From Knoxdaviesia capensis (lineage: Eukaryota > Ascomycota > Sordariomycetes > Microascales > Gondwanamycetaceae): a stretch of 64,000 bases of DNA. The DNA lies in NCBI GenBank assembly GCA_001510575.1, contig LNGK01000005.1:2053234-2117233 (forward strand), in the 5' to 3' direction. Numbering within the stretch: position 1 is the stretch's first letter; each line of letters starts with the position of its first letter. Under the pieces are notes generated by a model that was not told the DNA's origin, searched no databases, and saw only the letters and a program-made list of their open reading frames with translations. Below, in pieces: positions 12,662 to 23,764 of the stretch. Both the position numbers and the translations under genes were made by a program.

Positions 12662-14061
12662 TCACTGAAGAGCTTTGATCTCATTGACCAGTTCCATAAC
12701 ACCAGTCGCACAAGCATAGCTCGTCTGATATCCATATCCACCATGTCCATAGTTGTGCACAACCGAAATTAGAGTGTTATCCACCGGGTTCGTGATGGCC
12801 TCTGACTCGAGTCGAATACCATCAGCACGAACAGGGCGCAATCCAACACCGTGACGGATCACATCCAGGGCAGCAATACCTTCATCCTCGCGACCGGCAA
12901 TTAGCTCTGGGGCGACAGCAATGGCGCGCTGCATAATGCGCGTAGCAATGTTGGGGTCTGGAAAGCCGTTCCAGTTGCCGATATCATAGGTTCCACCAAG
13001 CACGGTGCCTCCGCCGGCTCCCCGCGTCATGAGGTAGCACACCTCGGCCGTGTCCTGGCGGCCGTCAACGCCGGAAGCCACCACCATTCTGTCGGTAGTA
13101 TTCGACACCAACACGGTTTGGCCACGCGCTGGAACCACTGTCTTGTCGGCCACACCGCCCAGATCGCGCGCGCCCAGTCCGGTGGCATTGATTACAATGA
13201 CTTTACCACCCAGCTCACTGTTAGCAGTGGCAGCGCTGAAGCCCGGCTTCAGCACGCTCTTGCGGAACTTCACGGCATCGGCAATGTGGATGATCGTTTG
13301 ACGCGCAAACGCCACACCATTCTTGATGCATTGGCTCTGAAGCCACGCCAGGTACAGTTGGGTGTTAATGCACACTGACGTAAATTCACAGCCCGTGTCG
13401 AATCCGGCAGGGACTTCTTCGGGGGAAAACTCGCGGAAATCGCCAAACATTTCGGGATACCACGGGTCCTTCATGAATAGGGGGTCGAATGCATCAAGGG
13501 TGGAAACATCTTTGTTCCGGCGCAGGACATGGCTCTCTATGGATTCGACGTGTGAGCATTCATCTGAGCATTCAATGGCCCTGGGGAGACTATGTCTTAC
13601 TCATAAAATGAATTCCGGCCTCGGGGACTTCAGCGGCAAGCCGCTTCAGCTCCGGCCATGTCTCACGCTCCCACCGGCTTCCAGGCGGGGATGAGAATCT
13701 TGAAAATGGGGCGATGGGGCACAATGGCACAGTTGTTAATGGCTGCTCAATCTACTTCTCTCCATGTTGCGCGGGTCAACGCTTCTTCGCATCAGGGTTT
13801 GCCTTTACTTACGGCAAGACATTGGCTCCAGCCCATGGGGATGTATATTTGATGTCCAGATCGCCCGGCATGAAGGTGCCGATGACAGAAACTGAATTCG
13901 ATGGATCCCGTGAGAGTACCAGTGCAGTCGTCAGGCCCACGACCCCCATTCTAAAATATGGACAAATCTCGTTATTGTTATTAGATTTCAGATTAGACAA
14001 GCATCTAGCAAGGAGATGCTATAAGCACTCACCCGACAACAACAATATCAGTAGTAGCCAT
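12662..14061 (-). CDS. D-amino-acid oxidase (FAD-dependent)
   Basis: Four exons on the minus strand: 14061-14033 (a 29-nt first exon), 13950-13813, 13698-13601 and 13536-12662; 379 residues. The FAD-binding Rossmann motif VVVGMGVVGL is assembled only across the first intron (VVVG|MGVVG). Other family blocks are TSPWAGAN, ERETWPELKRLA, VINATGLGARDLGG, PARGQTVLV and, near the C-terminus, VHNYGHGGYGYQTSYA, which carries residues contacting FAD. The enzyme oxidatively deaminates D-amino acids to keto acids, ammonia and peroxide. Intron 2 (114 nt) uses a TTTTCAAG acceptor, the least certain junction. The protein ends NEIKALQ, so I see no PTS1 tripeptide although fungal homologues are commonly peroxisomal. 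D-aspartate oxidase is an alternative within the same family. Confidence 0.87.
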
Positions 14062-16801
14062 TGCTAATTTTGGACGTTTTACTCTCCGAAAGCTGAAGAC
14101 AAGCTTAGAAAGGGTAAACTGGAAATGTTGGATGGGTTTTCTTAAGCTAAACCCTGAGATCGAAAGCTCCTCTTTATAAAATTTTAACTATTCACTCTAG
14201 AATGAAGCTAGAAAGCTCGGAGAAAATTCTTGTCAGATAAGAGAAAAGAAGGCTCATAACGCTTAGACAACATCATCCGATGTTGAGATTCATGTTAGGT
14301 ATTCCAATTAGGCATTTCGAAAATTTCTCGTTGGCGTAACGCGACGGAGTCACATCAGTCCTGATCCTCTAGTAATCGCCGTGCCTATTCATGTGCCTAT
14401 GGAATCTTGGGGGCTGATTTACGTTATCTGTAATAGTGGCTCGACGAGGTTCCATTCGCTTGAGTATGACCAAGTTGGATGGAAGACCAAGAGAAATTTC
14501 AAATCGACTCCGCAGTGAGTTCCCGGTGTCGGAACTAACCAGCAGGGTTGGGGTCGGGCCCGCAGGATTCTCGGGGTTTGTTCCAATCTCTATTCAGTGA
14601 AATCATCTGAGAAGCTTTATGCCGGTGACTCCCTTTGCTGGGGTCAAGTAGATTCCGATGAACGGCGGGGCCGTGGGGCCGAGCCGCGGTCAAGCTGCCG
14701 AGAAATCTTTCTTTGATTAGTCCAGATAGATTCGAATCTTCCTTGGTCTTACTCAAGAAGTTCTCCCGAGTCCGACACATCATCTACAGAGGTTGAAAAC
14801 CAACATCCCACCATCTATCGATGCAGTCTGATACAACCCTAACCCTAACACGGCGTGCAGACTTCCGGCTTTTTAGTTCTCAAAATCGTCGGAAGGAATC
14901 AGCCAATGATGGCATGGAGCTGAGAGATGGGGTGAAAGGAACGAGAAAGAAACATAATAAAGATGACCGCCTAATGTGTGTCCGAGAACGTGGACCTGAA
15001 GCTAGGAACCGCTTCAAATAGCGGCGCCTACTATCGGCTTATCAGCCAATGTAAAGCCGACCCTTGTGCGGAGCAAGCCGGCTCCGGTGATCAAGTTGCT
15101 TAACCTGTTTGGCTCCTCTCGTCTCTCCGGCATTCGTTTGGGGCCGGAATCAAACTTGCATTGTTGCTCTTGTTGAAAGATTCTAAGACATGTGTGGGCG
15201 GGCGTGTTCATGAGGACAAGAAGGCATCGGGAAGATACCATCCAACCTTCGCCGTTGCTGTGCCTTTGGTCCCAGTGATAATTGGATTTATGTCCGGAGG
15301 TATACGACAACCGCAAATGCACATGTGCAAACCTTGCATATTCCATCCACCTAAGTATGGGTGCCAATGCTCTGACTGAGCTCGCCCCATTTTGCGGCTG
15401 CCACCTGTGAACAGACCTTCCAGCTCACCGCCAGGCGTATCCAAGATACGCGGGCCAGATGGCGTGTGCTGCGCCCGTCCGCAGCGGATTAGGATACAAT
15501 GGTGGTTCTAGTGTTTTACCACTGATACGATGCAGTGAAGAAGCCAGATTTGTGCGCGCGTTTGTATCTCGTCCCCGTTCTCATCCCCTCATCCCGGTTT
15601 ATCTCGGAATGCAGCTTAAAACATTCCAAAACCGTAGCTTTGTATATAGGTCAAAGATACCTTGGATGAGGGGTTGCAATCACAGGGGATCTTGGACATA
15701 CTAACATAAGTTCCATGAACTTTGTTTGACTCGGTGAGTAGCAAACGAACGGGTTAAACCCTAGCACTAACACCGAAGGCCATCCCGCATTCAATGGCAA
15801 ACAAAGGTCCCCTGAAGCGCCCAGATGCTTGAATAGCGTTAAATCCGCGTAAAGAAGAGATATTTACTCAGTTTGTTGTTGATAGGCTTATCTAATAGAC
15901 ATGTTTCTGGTTGTGGGCGGTTGTAGGCTTCGAGTGACGGATGGATGAAGGGGAGATGAGTAAGGAAGCGGTGGCTACATTGATGCAAATGACCCGGTCA
16001 TTAGGCCAGGAGACCAGACGTGCTGGACCAACGGTCGAGTGGTTGCTTTCCAGCTCTCTGGGCGTTTTGAAAAGATATCTGGGGGATCACATTTCCATCC
16101 CCATATTCAAGAGCTAAGTGATCCCGAACCCCAGGAGAAAGAACCAAGACAGACGCACCGGGCTCTGTGCCATCAATATTTCAGTACTCCATTCTTGAAA
16201 CCCTTGAATGTTTGCTGCACGAGCCTGGCCACAATTTCGACCGTTTGAGTTAGTAGGTAGGTACCGGCAATACGCACAGGCTGCACATTATTATCCGCCC
16301 AGGTGCAGCGTGCTTGCTTTATCTTCTGCACCTCCGCTGTAACAACGGCTACTATCTGTCCTGGCGTGACAGTTCCCAACGAAATATCTTCCTGTTTGCT
16401 ATCTTCACTTATCTACATATTTGGAAACACCCCCTCAGCAAGCATATTAGATAAACAGGCTGATATTTTGATCCTTGGTTCCTGACCCGCGAAGGTTGGT
16501 TAATGTGACAGCTGACACCTGCCAACCCGGACTAGCACCTCCATTTGAACAAAGTCGCAACTTCTCCACGTTCGAAACCTAACAATCATAACTGTTGTTG
16601 GCCGACTTACCACCAGAAAATTTATTACTCAAGCTTTTCAACGATTCTTCTTCCCCTCTTGGTTTCTTTATCTATCTGGAGATCATCTGGCTGCATTCCT
16701 CATCAGAATATCGCCAGACTCATGCATGGCTCACTCCTCTCACGATCTCACCTGGATATAACGATTTCAAGCGTGAAAGTCTCCATTCTCAAGAATTTGT
16801 A
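14062..16801. other. Intergenic region DAAO / LYC1-like
   Basis: About 2.7 kb upstream of both the DAAO gene (-) and the acetyltransferase gene (+). It contains a short telomere-like run, CAACCCTAACCCTAACA, at 14834-14850. The open frames present are short, overlap one another on opposite strands and resemble nothing I know. The frame of the downstream gene stays open back to 16595 without a good start context. Confidence 0.4.
14834..14850. repeat. Short interstitial telomere-like repeat
   Basis: CAACCCTAACCCTAACA: just over two copies of the fungal telomeric hexamer CCCTAA. Confidence 0.8.
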
Positions 16802-18433
16802 ATGCCTATTCTCTCGACAGTGAAGATGGACTTCGATTATGCCTCGATGTCTGCTTCGGGGAGTGCTGAAGACACTTGGAGCACTCACTCCTCCGAACAG
16901 TCCCTTGCAGTCTCTCGGGAGATATCGCCACGCATCACACATCATAATTCCTCCAGTGGCCAAGTACCAAGCTCTGCCTCGTCCAACTCCACCAGCCCGG
17001 ATACAAAGATTGCGGGTCTTACACTTTCTCCGGAGAAGACCACCCCATCTCACCCACCGAATACAAAGATGGGGCCCCTTGCACAACCCCAGACTCCCAA
17101 GAACTTCGAAAACTTGATCATTGCGCGTGCCAGCCAAGATGAAACTCGGGCAATCTGGTCGGCTACACGCGACTGCTGGGGTGCTGCACTCTCGCCTGTG
17201 GGGTATCTAGCCCGCGAAGACCATGTCACACACCTCCCCATGTCGCAGCGTGGAGACATGACCACCTGGGTCCTCACAACCCCCAACATCGACAACACCG
17301 CAACACACAGTCGTCCCGTCCTATCATCATGTGATACGGTGCGCAAGCGGGCCTTCTGTGTTCGTGCTCCCCGTGATAAGTCTGACGGCCACCCTTGCAT
17401 CGAAGCCGCCGAGGCTGCGTGCATCACATCGGTCTTCACGGCTCCAGAGTACCGTGGGAAGGGATATGCCCGCTTCATGATGTCTCTGTTAGATGCAAAG
17501 TTAGTCGAAGAAGCTCGCAGTGCTCCCCAGAAAATCCCTTCTCCAACCGGTTCTAGCTCACTGGTTCGCTCCCTAAACCCGCCCTCTGTTTTCTTCTCCA
17601 TATTGTACTCGGATATCGGAAAGTCTTTCTACGGATCCATGGGCTGGAAACCGTATGAAAGCCACCATTACGAGTTCGCGCCTCTCCCACCCAAAAACGA
17701 CAACGGAGCCAATAGATCAGACACAAAATTCCCTATGGACGTACCAAACTCGCGTCTGGCCCGCCATGACCCTTCTCTGTCAACTCTAACTCAAATAGCG
17801 ACACCGGTGATGTACCACCACCTCCCGTTGCTCTGCTCTATCGATCACGATTTGCTCTATGACCGTATGTGTCAAGAGTACTGCAAGGGCGAGGACTCCA
17901 GCACCGAATCTCCAAGAGCTGCTGTCGCCCTGGCACCGAACGTCGATACCATGCTGTGGCACATGATGCGTGAAGACTTCACCACCGCCCATCTATTCGA
18001 CGGGCGAGTGCCTGAAGTCCGGGGAGCAATCTCCGGCGGATCCCGGGGGTCTCGGGTCTGGGCTGTGTGGACCCGGAATTACTATTCTGTGCAAAACACT
18101 GGATCAGGGACTCCGGAGGCGGAAGACTTCTCCGAGAACGTGCTCAACATCCTGCGTTTTGTTATTGAGGACCCCCGAATGAATATCGAGACTCTAGTGA
18201 TGCAGACACGCGCCGTGCTCCAAGCGGCGTGCGAGGAGGCCTGGAGATGGAACACCGGGAGTGTCGTCATGTGGAACCCGGACAAGTTGGTGTCAAAGCT
18301 GATCAAGGCCAGTGGCGTGCAGTTCAAAGCACACGAGCGCGAGCAGACTAGCATTCCTAGCTTGAAGATGTACTCGGATGTGGGAACAGATAATATCGAC
18401 TGGGTGGCTAACGAGAAGTTTGGATGGTGTTAA
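16802..18433 (+). CDS. GNAT-family N-acetyltransferase, LYC1 (lysine acetyltransferase)-like
   Basis: Single-exon gene of 543 residues from the ATG at 16802 (MPILSTVKMDF). The frame is open upstream to 16595, so a longer form or an upstream intron is possible; MDFDYASM at 16826 is another candidate start. The first ~90 residues are Ser/Pro/Thr-rich and probably disordered. From about 95 on, LIIARASQDETRAIW begins the acetyltransferase domain. TAPEYRGKGYARFMM is the acetyl-CoA-binding motif A (R-G-K-G-Y-A). A second half containing LFDGRVPEVRGA, RVWAVWTRNYYS and TDNIDWVANEKFGWC matches the fungal LYC1-like C-terminal region. Yarrowia Lyc1 acetylates the epsilon-amino group of lysine during lysine catabolism; substrate here is inferred. 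The stop codon TAA runs straight into a poly-A tract and an unresolved base. Confidence 0.82.
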   Translation: MPILSTVKMDFDYASMSASGSAEDTWSTHSSEQSLAVSREISPRITHHNSSSGQVPSSASSNSTSPDTKIAGLTLSPEKTTPSHPPNTKMGPLAQPQTPKNFENLIIARASQDETRAIWSATRDCWGAALSPVGYLAREDHVTHLPMSQRGDMTTWVLTTPNIDNTATHSRPVLSSCDTVRKRAFCVRAPRDKSDGHPCIEAAEAACITSVFTAPEYRGKGYARFMMSLLDAKLVEEARSAPQKIPSPTGSSSLVRSLNPPSVFFSILYSDIGKSFYGSMGWKPYESHHYEFAPLPPKNDNGANRSDTKFPMDVPNSRLARHDPSLSTLTQIATPVMYHHLPLLCSIDHDLLYDRMCQEYCKGEDSSTESPRAAVALAPNVDTMLWHMMREDFTTAHLFDGRVPEVRGAISGGSRGSRVWAVWTRNYYSVQNTGSGTPEAEDFSENVLNILRFVIEDPRMNIETLVMQTRAVLQAACEEAWRWNTGSVVMWNPDKLVSKLIKASGVQFKAHEREQTSIPSLKMYSDVGTDNIDWVANEKFGWC

Positions 18434-18463
18434 AAAAAAAAAAAAANGGGGGGGGGGGGGGGG
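18432..18463. repeat. Poly-A / N / poly-G junction (unresolved)
   Basis: Fifteen A residues (18432-18446), one N at 18447, then about 16 G residues to 18463. It begins within the stop codon of the LYC1-like gene. The N and double homopolymer show that length and sequence are not resolved here. Confidence 0.9.
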
Positions 18464-19068
18464 TGTAGTAGGGGGTAACGGATAAGTGGTGGCATGTTAG
18501 GGCATGAATATGACAAGTGAGTGGAGGGGACGGACCGGTGCAATCATCTTTCTTTCGTATACTTCTTCTTTTAAACATCTATTATGGGCAATTGATTAGA
18601 GTTCTGGTTTCATTTTTCTTTCGGCATACTTGAGTGACACAGCAATGCTGCGTGTATTCTCAGTTATATTCACATAGGTTCAATTTCCCACGTCAAAAAC
18701 ATTCCATCAAGGAAAGAACCTGGAAATCAAAGCTGCAAACATGCCTTCGTATTTGTGGAACATGCCATGAAAGTTATTAACTATCCAGCCTTTTTTCGTG
18801 CTCTCTAGTGAGCACCCCTTTGTATATTGATCAAGAAACGGGTATCTAAGTTGATACACAGGGGCCTTCTTCAATCATTCTCCTTATCGACGTAACATGC
18901 ATCCAGACTTTTAAATGGGGTGGTAGTGTAAGTAATGGGGGTAGATCAAGAAGGATACAATGTGGGATACGCCAGATAGATTTCTGGGGGGGGAGGGGGG
19001 GTGGGGGGGAATTGTCAGGGAACAAAAATAGGAATATCGATTCATGATTAACTTTTTTGTTTCTTCTT
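18434..19068. other. Convergent intergenic region LYC1-like / CCT1
   Basis: About 635 bp between two converging genes. Besides the homopolymer junction at its left edge, it holds a strong G-quadruplex-type tract on the + strand at 18986-19009 (three G runs of 7-8 separated by single A and T). No gene is seen. Confidence 0.6.
18986..19009 (+). repeat. G-quadruplex-type G tract
   Basis: G8-A-G7-T-G7 on the + strand, 60 bp beyond the CCT1 stop codon. On the CCT1 transcript strand it is C-rich. Confidence 0.9.
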
Positions 19069-20988
19069 CTAATGACCGTGGCCATCATCCTCCTCGGCTC
19101 TCTGCTCAGGATCCAGCTTGATCAGGGTATCAATACGCATGATGCTAATACACGCCTCGACCGCACTCTTGAGCTGCTTGATCTTGCTGACGCTGGGCTC
19201 CAGCACACCGGCCTTAATGGAGTCTTGGACCCGGCCCCGAGACAGGTCAAGACCATAGTTCCGGTAGCTTTTCCGGCGGGCGGCGGTCTTCTCATCCTCC
19301 GGCTCGTCACTCTCCTGTGTGCGCTGCGACACGGCGTGGCGGGATCGCAGCTGTGCCACAAGCTCCGACGCGTCCTTGGCCGCGTTGATGGCAAGGGTCT
19401 TGGGGATGACCAGGAGGGATTGCGCAAACTCACCAATGGCAAGTTGCTCACGCGATCCAACGGTTCCGGCAAACTCTTCCAGGTAAATGTGGAGCGCGGT
19501 CTCAACAGCACCACCGCCCGGCACAATGCTGCCGCTCTCGAGTGTCCGCTTGATAGCACACAGAGAGTCATGCACCGACCGCTCCATCTCATCCAGCTGC
19601 AGCTCATTGGGTCCACGCAGGATGATCGACGCAGAAGAATGGGCCTTGGTGCCCTTGATCAGAATGCACTCGTCGTCGGAGATGCGCTCTTGAACAACTT
19701 CGTCAGCATGGCCGAGATACGACGGGTCGAACCGTTCGTCACCGTTCAGATCCGACAGGGTGCTGAGCATGGTTGCACCAGTAGCCTTAGCAAGACGACG
19801 GAGATCCTCCTTCTTGCAACGGCGGACACCCATGGCGCCACGCTCAACGAACAGCTTCAGCACAAGGTCATCAATGCCCTTGGTGGTAAGCACGACGTTG
19901 GCACCGGCCTTCAGAATCATCTCCACGCGCTCGAGAACCATGGTAGCCTCACGGGCGCGAATCTGCTCCAGCTGCTGAGGGTCATCAATGGTGACCTGCA
20001 CACCCATCTTCATGCGCTCCTTCTGCAGGTTCATGTCGAGAATGGCGATCTTGGCATCGGGTATCCGTGTCTTCATGGCTTGTGAGGCAACGGTGCAGTT
20101 AAGGGCGTATCCCTTAACCAGGATCGATTCGCGAGAGCTTTGTCCATGGGCCTTCAAGATGTTGACAGCCTTGACAGGGTACTTGATCTCGTTCTTGTTG
20201 GTGGTGACCTTGACAGCTTGCATGGCATCAACGGCCATGGCCGCAAAGAAATCCGAGTCCGCGCCGATAATCTTGCTAGACATTGAGGTCTTGGCAATGT
20301 TCAACAGTGATTCGCGACCCAGAACATCCACCTTTATGCTGATGTTCTCGTTCATGTACTTCACGGCTTCGCGGACAGCAAGGCGGTATCCAGTTATGAT
20401 GGTAGTGGGGTGTATCCGGTTCTTCATCAGCTCGTTTCCGCGCTTGAGAAGCTCGGCAGCAATGAGAACGACCGATGTAGTTCCATCGCCAACCTCCTTG
20501 TCCTGTTGTTGGGCAAGATCGACGAGAATTTTGCCCGCGGGGTGCTCAACATCGAGGAGGCTCAGAATGGTGGCGCCGTCGTTCGTTACCGTGACGTCCT
20601 GGGTAAAAGCAAAAGATAAAAAAAAAATCGAGTGTTAAACAAATACAAACGAGCGATTGGAGGGCTGGGATGCAAACGGGGACAGTTCGCCATGTAGCGA
20701 ACAGCACACGGAGATGGGAATACGTACACCAATATCATCCACCATCATCTTGTCCAGACCGCTGGGGCCAAACGAGCTCTTCACCACATTTGCGATAGCC
20801 TGTGTGGCCAAGACTGCGAACACGGAAAGCAGAAATTAGTAATTGCTCCTGATTTTGGAGGGAGCCATGAATGTCCATCATATCTAGGTGGGCGACATAC
20901 CATTCTGATCACGAATATCTGATCCGGAGATCTTTTGTCCACCCAGGAAAAGGGTTCCGTTACCCCCTTGCTCGAAAAGGGACCCCAT
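19069..20988 (-). CDS. TCP1: T-complex protein 1 subunit alpha (CCT1/TCP-1 alpha)
   Basis: Exons on the minus strand are 20988-20901, 20813-20728 and 20598-19069; introns of 87 and 129 nt; 567 residues, as in other CCT alpha subunits. Joined sequence reads MGSLFEQGGNGTLFLGGQ, then SDIRDQNVLATQAIANVV, VKSSFGPSGLDKMMVDDIG and DVTVTNDGATIL. The group II chaperonin ATP-binding signature GDGTTSVV lies in exon 3, with GGGAVE near the C-terminus. GVQVTIDDPQQLEQIRARE and VERGAMGVRRCKKEDLRRLAKATGA are typical of the alpha subunit. It is one of eight paralogues in the cytosolic TRiC ring that folds actin and tubulin. The gene is divergent from prolyl-tRNA synthetase across 1 kb and convergent with the LYC1-like gene. 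Confidence 0.96.
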
Positions 20989-22000
20989 CTTTACAGGCTG
21001 ATAAATCAGGTGAGAGAGGAATGAACAGAAACGAAGGGAAAGGTGTGAGAAAGGAAGAAGAATAAGGAGAGAAATCACAAGAGGGGAGAGAAGGAGAAAA
21101 AGGAAATGGAAGGGGGGTTGATGGGCAAGAAAAATAAATCAAAGAGATTGGTATCAAATGCGAACAGATTATACACACAAAGCTGAAGGGGAAATCTTCG
21201 GAAATTTTGGTTTGTGGTGAAGAAAAATTGGTGGGTAAGGAGTGAGCCTTGATTGCAATACTTTGCAGCCTTCTTTAGGTAGAAACTTTTTTTGCCATGG
21301 AGGGGAAGGTGCTCCAAGCATTGAAGCTCACCCACCTTCCCCTGGATTCCATGAGAGAAACACACAGAAGAGAAGCAAAAAAGGGCCCCTCGTCCTGTGG
21401 CGCATTGTGGCTTGACATGTAAGCCCCTCACTTTTGCGCCACACTCTAACCCGCAATCTTGGCCTGATAGAGAGATATGGATGTCAATCAATTTTACTGT
21501 AAGAGCTTGACCCCGCCAACATTCCAGTAACAAACAAAAAGAAAACCCATAAAAAGCATGCCTGAAGTTAATTAATTGCTCGCTCGAAGAGTCATACACC
21601 CAGCAAATAAAGTGCACAGAAATCAATTCCTCAGGCTGAATTACGGAGGACAACCTCAATCCTGCCACATTTTGAAAAAACGTACGCAATACTACCCGAA
21701 ATAGGGTTGAATACTCGCCCTGCCACACCTGGTTACTCATTTCCTCTCCGAACAGTCATTTACATGGTGCGAAGATCACATCAATTGGGCGGTCGGTAGA
21801 TAAGGCCGCGTTTTCCTCCCCTCATCCGCTCTAACAACTTATATTCTCCACTTCAAGTATAAAGTTTTCGAATAAGCGCGTTCTCGAGGAATTGTGTGTT
21901 TACCTATGTCCCATCGACCCCCCATTTTCCATTTTCATTACACCAATTAACCACCAAAAACGCACCATTCCAGTCACGGACCCCTAATACCACAACAGAC
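20989..22000. promoter_or_regulatory. Divergent intergenic region CCT1 / ProRS
   Basis: About 1 kb shared upstream of two translation/folding housekeeping genes. It is AG-rich next to CCT1 (21040-21130) and TC/AT-rich next to ProRS. A 221-codon open frame on the minus strand (21075-21740) lies inside but lacks family resemblance and is probably fortuitous. Confidence 0.45.
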
Positions 22001-23764
22001 ATGGCCGACTCGACCCCTCCTGTTGCGGCCACAGAGCCTTCGAAGAGCGCCCTGAAGAAAGCCGAGAAGCAGGCCCGGATGGCCGCGGACAAGGCCGCAA
22101 AGGCGGCGAAGCAGACCACTGTGGCTGTTGTTGGCGGAAAGAAGGCTGACGATGTGATCGGTATCACTGTGTCGAAGAGCGATAACTTCCCCCAATGGTA
22201 CCAGGAGGTTGTGCTCAAGTCTGAGCTGATTGAGTACTACACCGAAATCTCGGGTTTCTTTATTCTGCGCCCTGCTTCCATGTTCATCTGGAGCGTGATC
22301 CGGAAGTGGTTCCAGGAGAAAATCGAGACGCTAGGTGTTGAAGAGGCCAGCTTCCCTATGTTCCTTTCCCAAAAGTCGCTTGAAAAGGAGAAGGATCATG
22401 TTGAGGGCTTTGCTCCCGAGCTTGCCTGGGTCACAAAGGCGTAAGTTTTCCCAGATCTTTCCCTTGTTCTCTTCTTCAAGTGCATACTAACAAGCTGCTT
22501 GACTGACCAATACTACAGGGGTGACAAGGACCTCGAGGTTCCTGTTGCCGTCCGTCCCACATCCGAAGCCCTCATGTACCCCTACTACTCCAAGTGGATT
22601 CGCAGCCACCGTGATCTCCCTTTCCGCCTGAACCAGTGGAACAACGTCGTTCGGTGGGAGACGAAGCAGACCACCCCCTTCCTACGTGCCCGTGAGTTCC
22701 TGTGGCAGGAGGGTCACACTGCCCATCTCACCGAGGAAGATGCCGGAAAGGAGGTGTTGGAGATCCTAGAGTACTATGCTGGTGTTTACGAGCAGCTCCT
22801 GGCTGTTCCCGTTGTGCGTGGCCGCAAGACTGAGAACGAGAAGTTCGCTGGTGGATACTACACCACCACCGTCGAAGGATATATCCCCTCCAACGGACGC
22901 GGTATCCAGGGCGCCACTTCGCATTGCCTTGGCCAGAACTTCAGCAAGATGTTCGATATCACCGTTGAAGACCCTAACAACAAGGGCGGCCACATCCACG
23001 TGTGGCAGAACTCGTGGGGTCTCTCTACCCGTGTCATCGGAGTGATGGTTATGATTCACGGAGATGACAAGGGTCTGGTCCTTCCTCCCCGCATTGCCCG
23101 CACTCAGACTATCCTCATCCCCGTCGGTATCAACAAGAGCACGACCCCCGAGGAGCGCAAGAAGCACGAGGAGCAGATGCAGACCATGACCAAGACGCTT
23201 TCTGCTGCTGGTGTGCGTGCCGAGACCGACTGGCGTGAGGGTTATACTCCTGCCTGGAAGTTCAACGATTGGGAGCTGAAGGGAGTTCCCCTGCGTATTG
23301 AATTTGGTCCCAAGGACGCTGCCAAGGACCAGATTAGCTTTTCGCGCCGTGACACTGGCGAGAAGGGCACTGTGGCCATTGCCGATCTGGCCACCAAGAT
23401 CCCCGAGATTCTAGAAACCATCCAGGCAGACATGTACAGCAAGGCCGAGAAGGCTTTCCGCGAGCATCGTATCCAGGTTACCAACTGGGATGATGTGGTC
23501 CCTGCGCTGGATGCCCGCAACGTCGTCATTATTCCCTTCTGCCTCAAGCCCGCGTGCGAGGAGCGCATCAAGGACCTTACCTCCAACAAGTCGGAGGAGC
23601 CCACCGACCCCGATGCCCCCAAGCCTCCCTCCATGGGCATGAAGTCGCTGTGCATTCCCTTTGACCAGCCTGAGACCCCTATTGAGCCCGGTGTCACGAA
23701 GTGCCTCAACCCTGAGTGCAAAGACTTTGCGGAGAAATGGGTCATGTTTGGCCGGAGTTACTAA
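22001..23764 (+). CDS. Prolyl-tRNA synthetase, cytoplasmic, class II archaeal/eukaryotic type
   Basis: Exons 22001-22440 and 22519-23764, with a 78-nt intron within WVTKA|GDKDLEVP; 561 residues. The N-terminus (about 1-45) is a Lys/Ala-rich appendage. ITVSKSDNFPQWYQEVV starts the catalytic core. Class II motifs are visible: motif 2 around VRWETKQTTPFLRAREF, and TSEALMYPYYSKW and HVWQNSWGLSTRVIG in the active-site region. The anticodon-binding domain follows (ILIPVGINKS onward). The tail has Cys pairs (FCLKPACEERI; KCLNPECKDFAEKW) and ends in an aromatic GRSY, the zinc-binding-like C-terminal extension of this ProRS subgroup. It charges tRNA-Pro in the cytosol. The start is the ATG beginning MADSTPP, preceded by the UTR-like CAACAGAC. 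This is the yeast YHR020W type, not the bacterial mitochondrial type. Confidence 0.96.

Noticed and set aside
19057..20085. 342-codon + strand open frame opposite CCT1
   Set aside because: Exact antisense shadow of the CCT1 coding region; the minus strand matches the chaperonin family throughout.
21075..21740. 221-codon minus-strand open frame with ATG between CCT1 and ProRS
   Set aside because: It lies in the divergent promoter region, has Phe/Leu/Cys-rich composition typical of antisense AT/TC-rich DNA, no domain, and no splice continuation.
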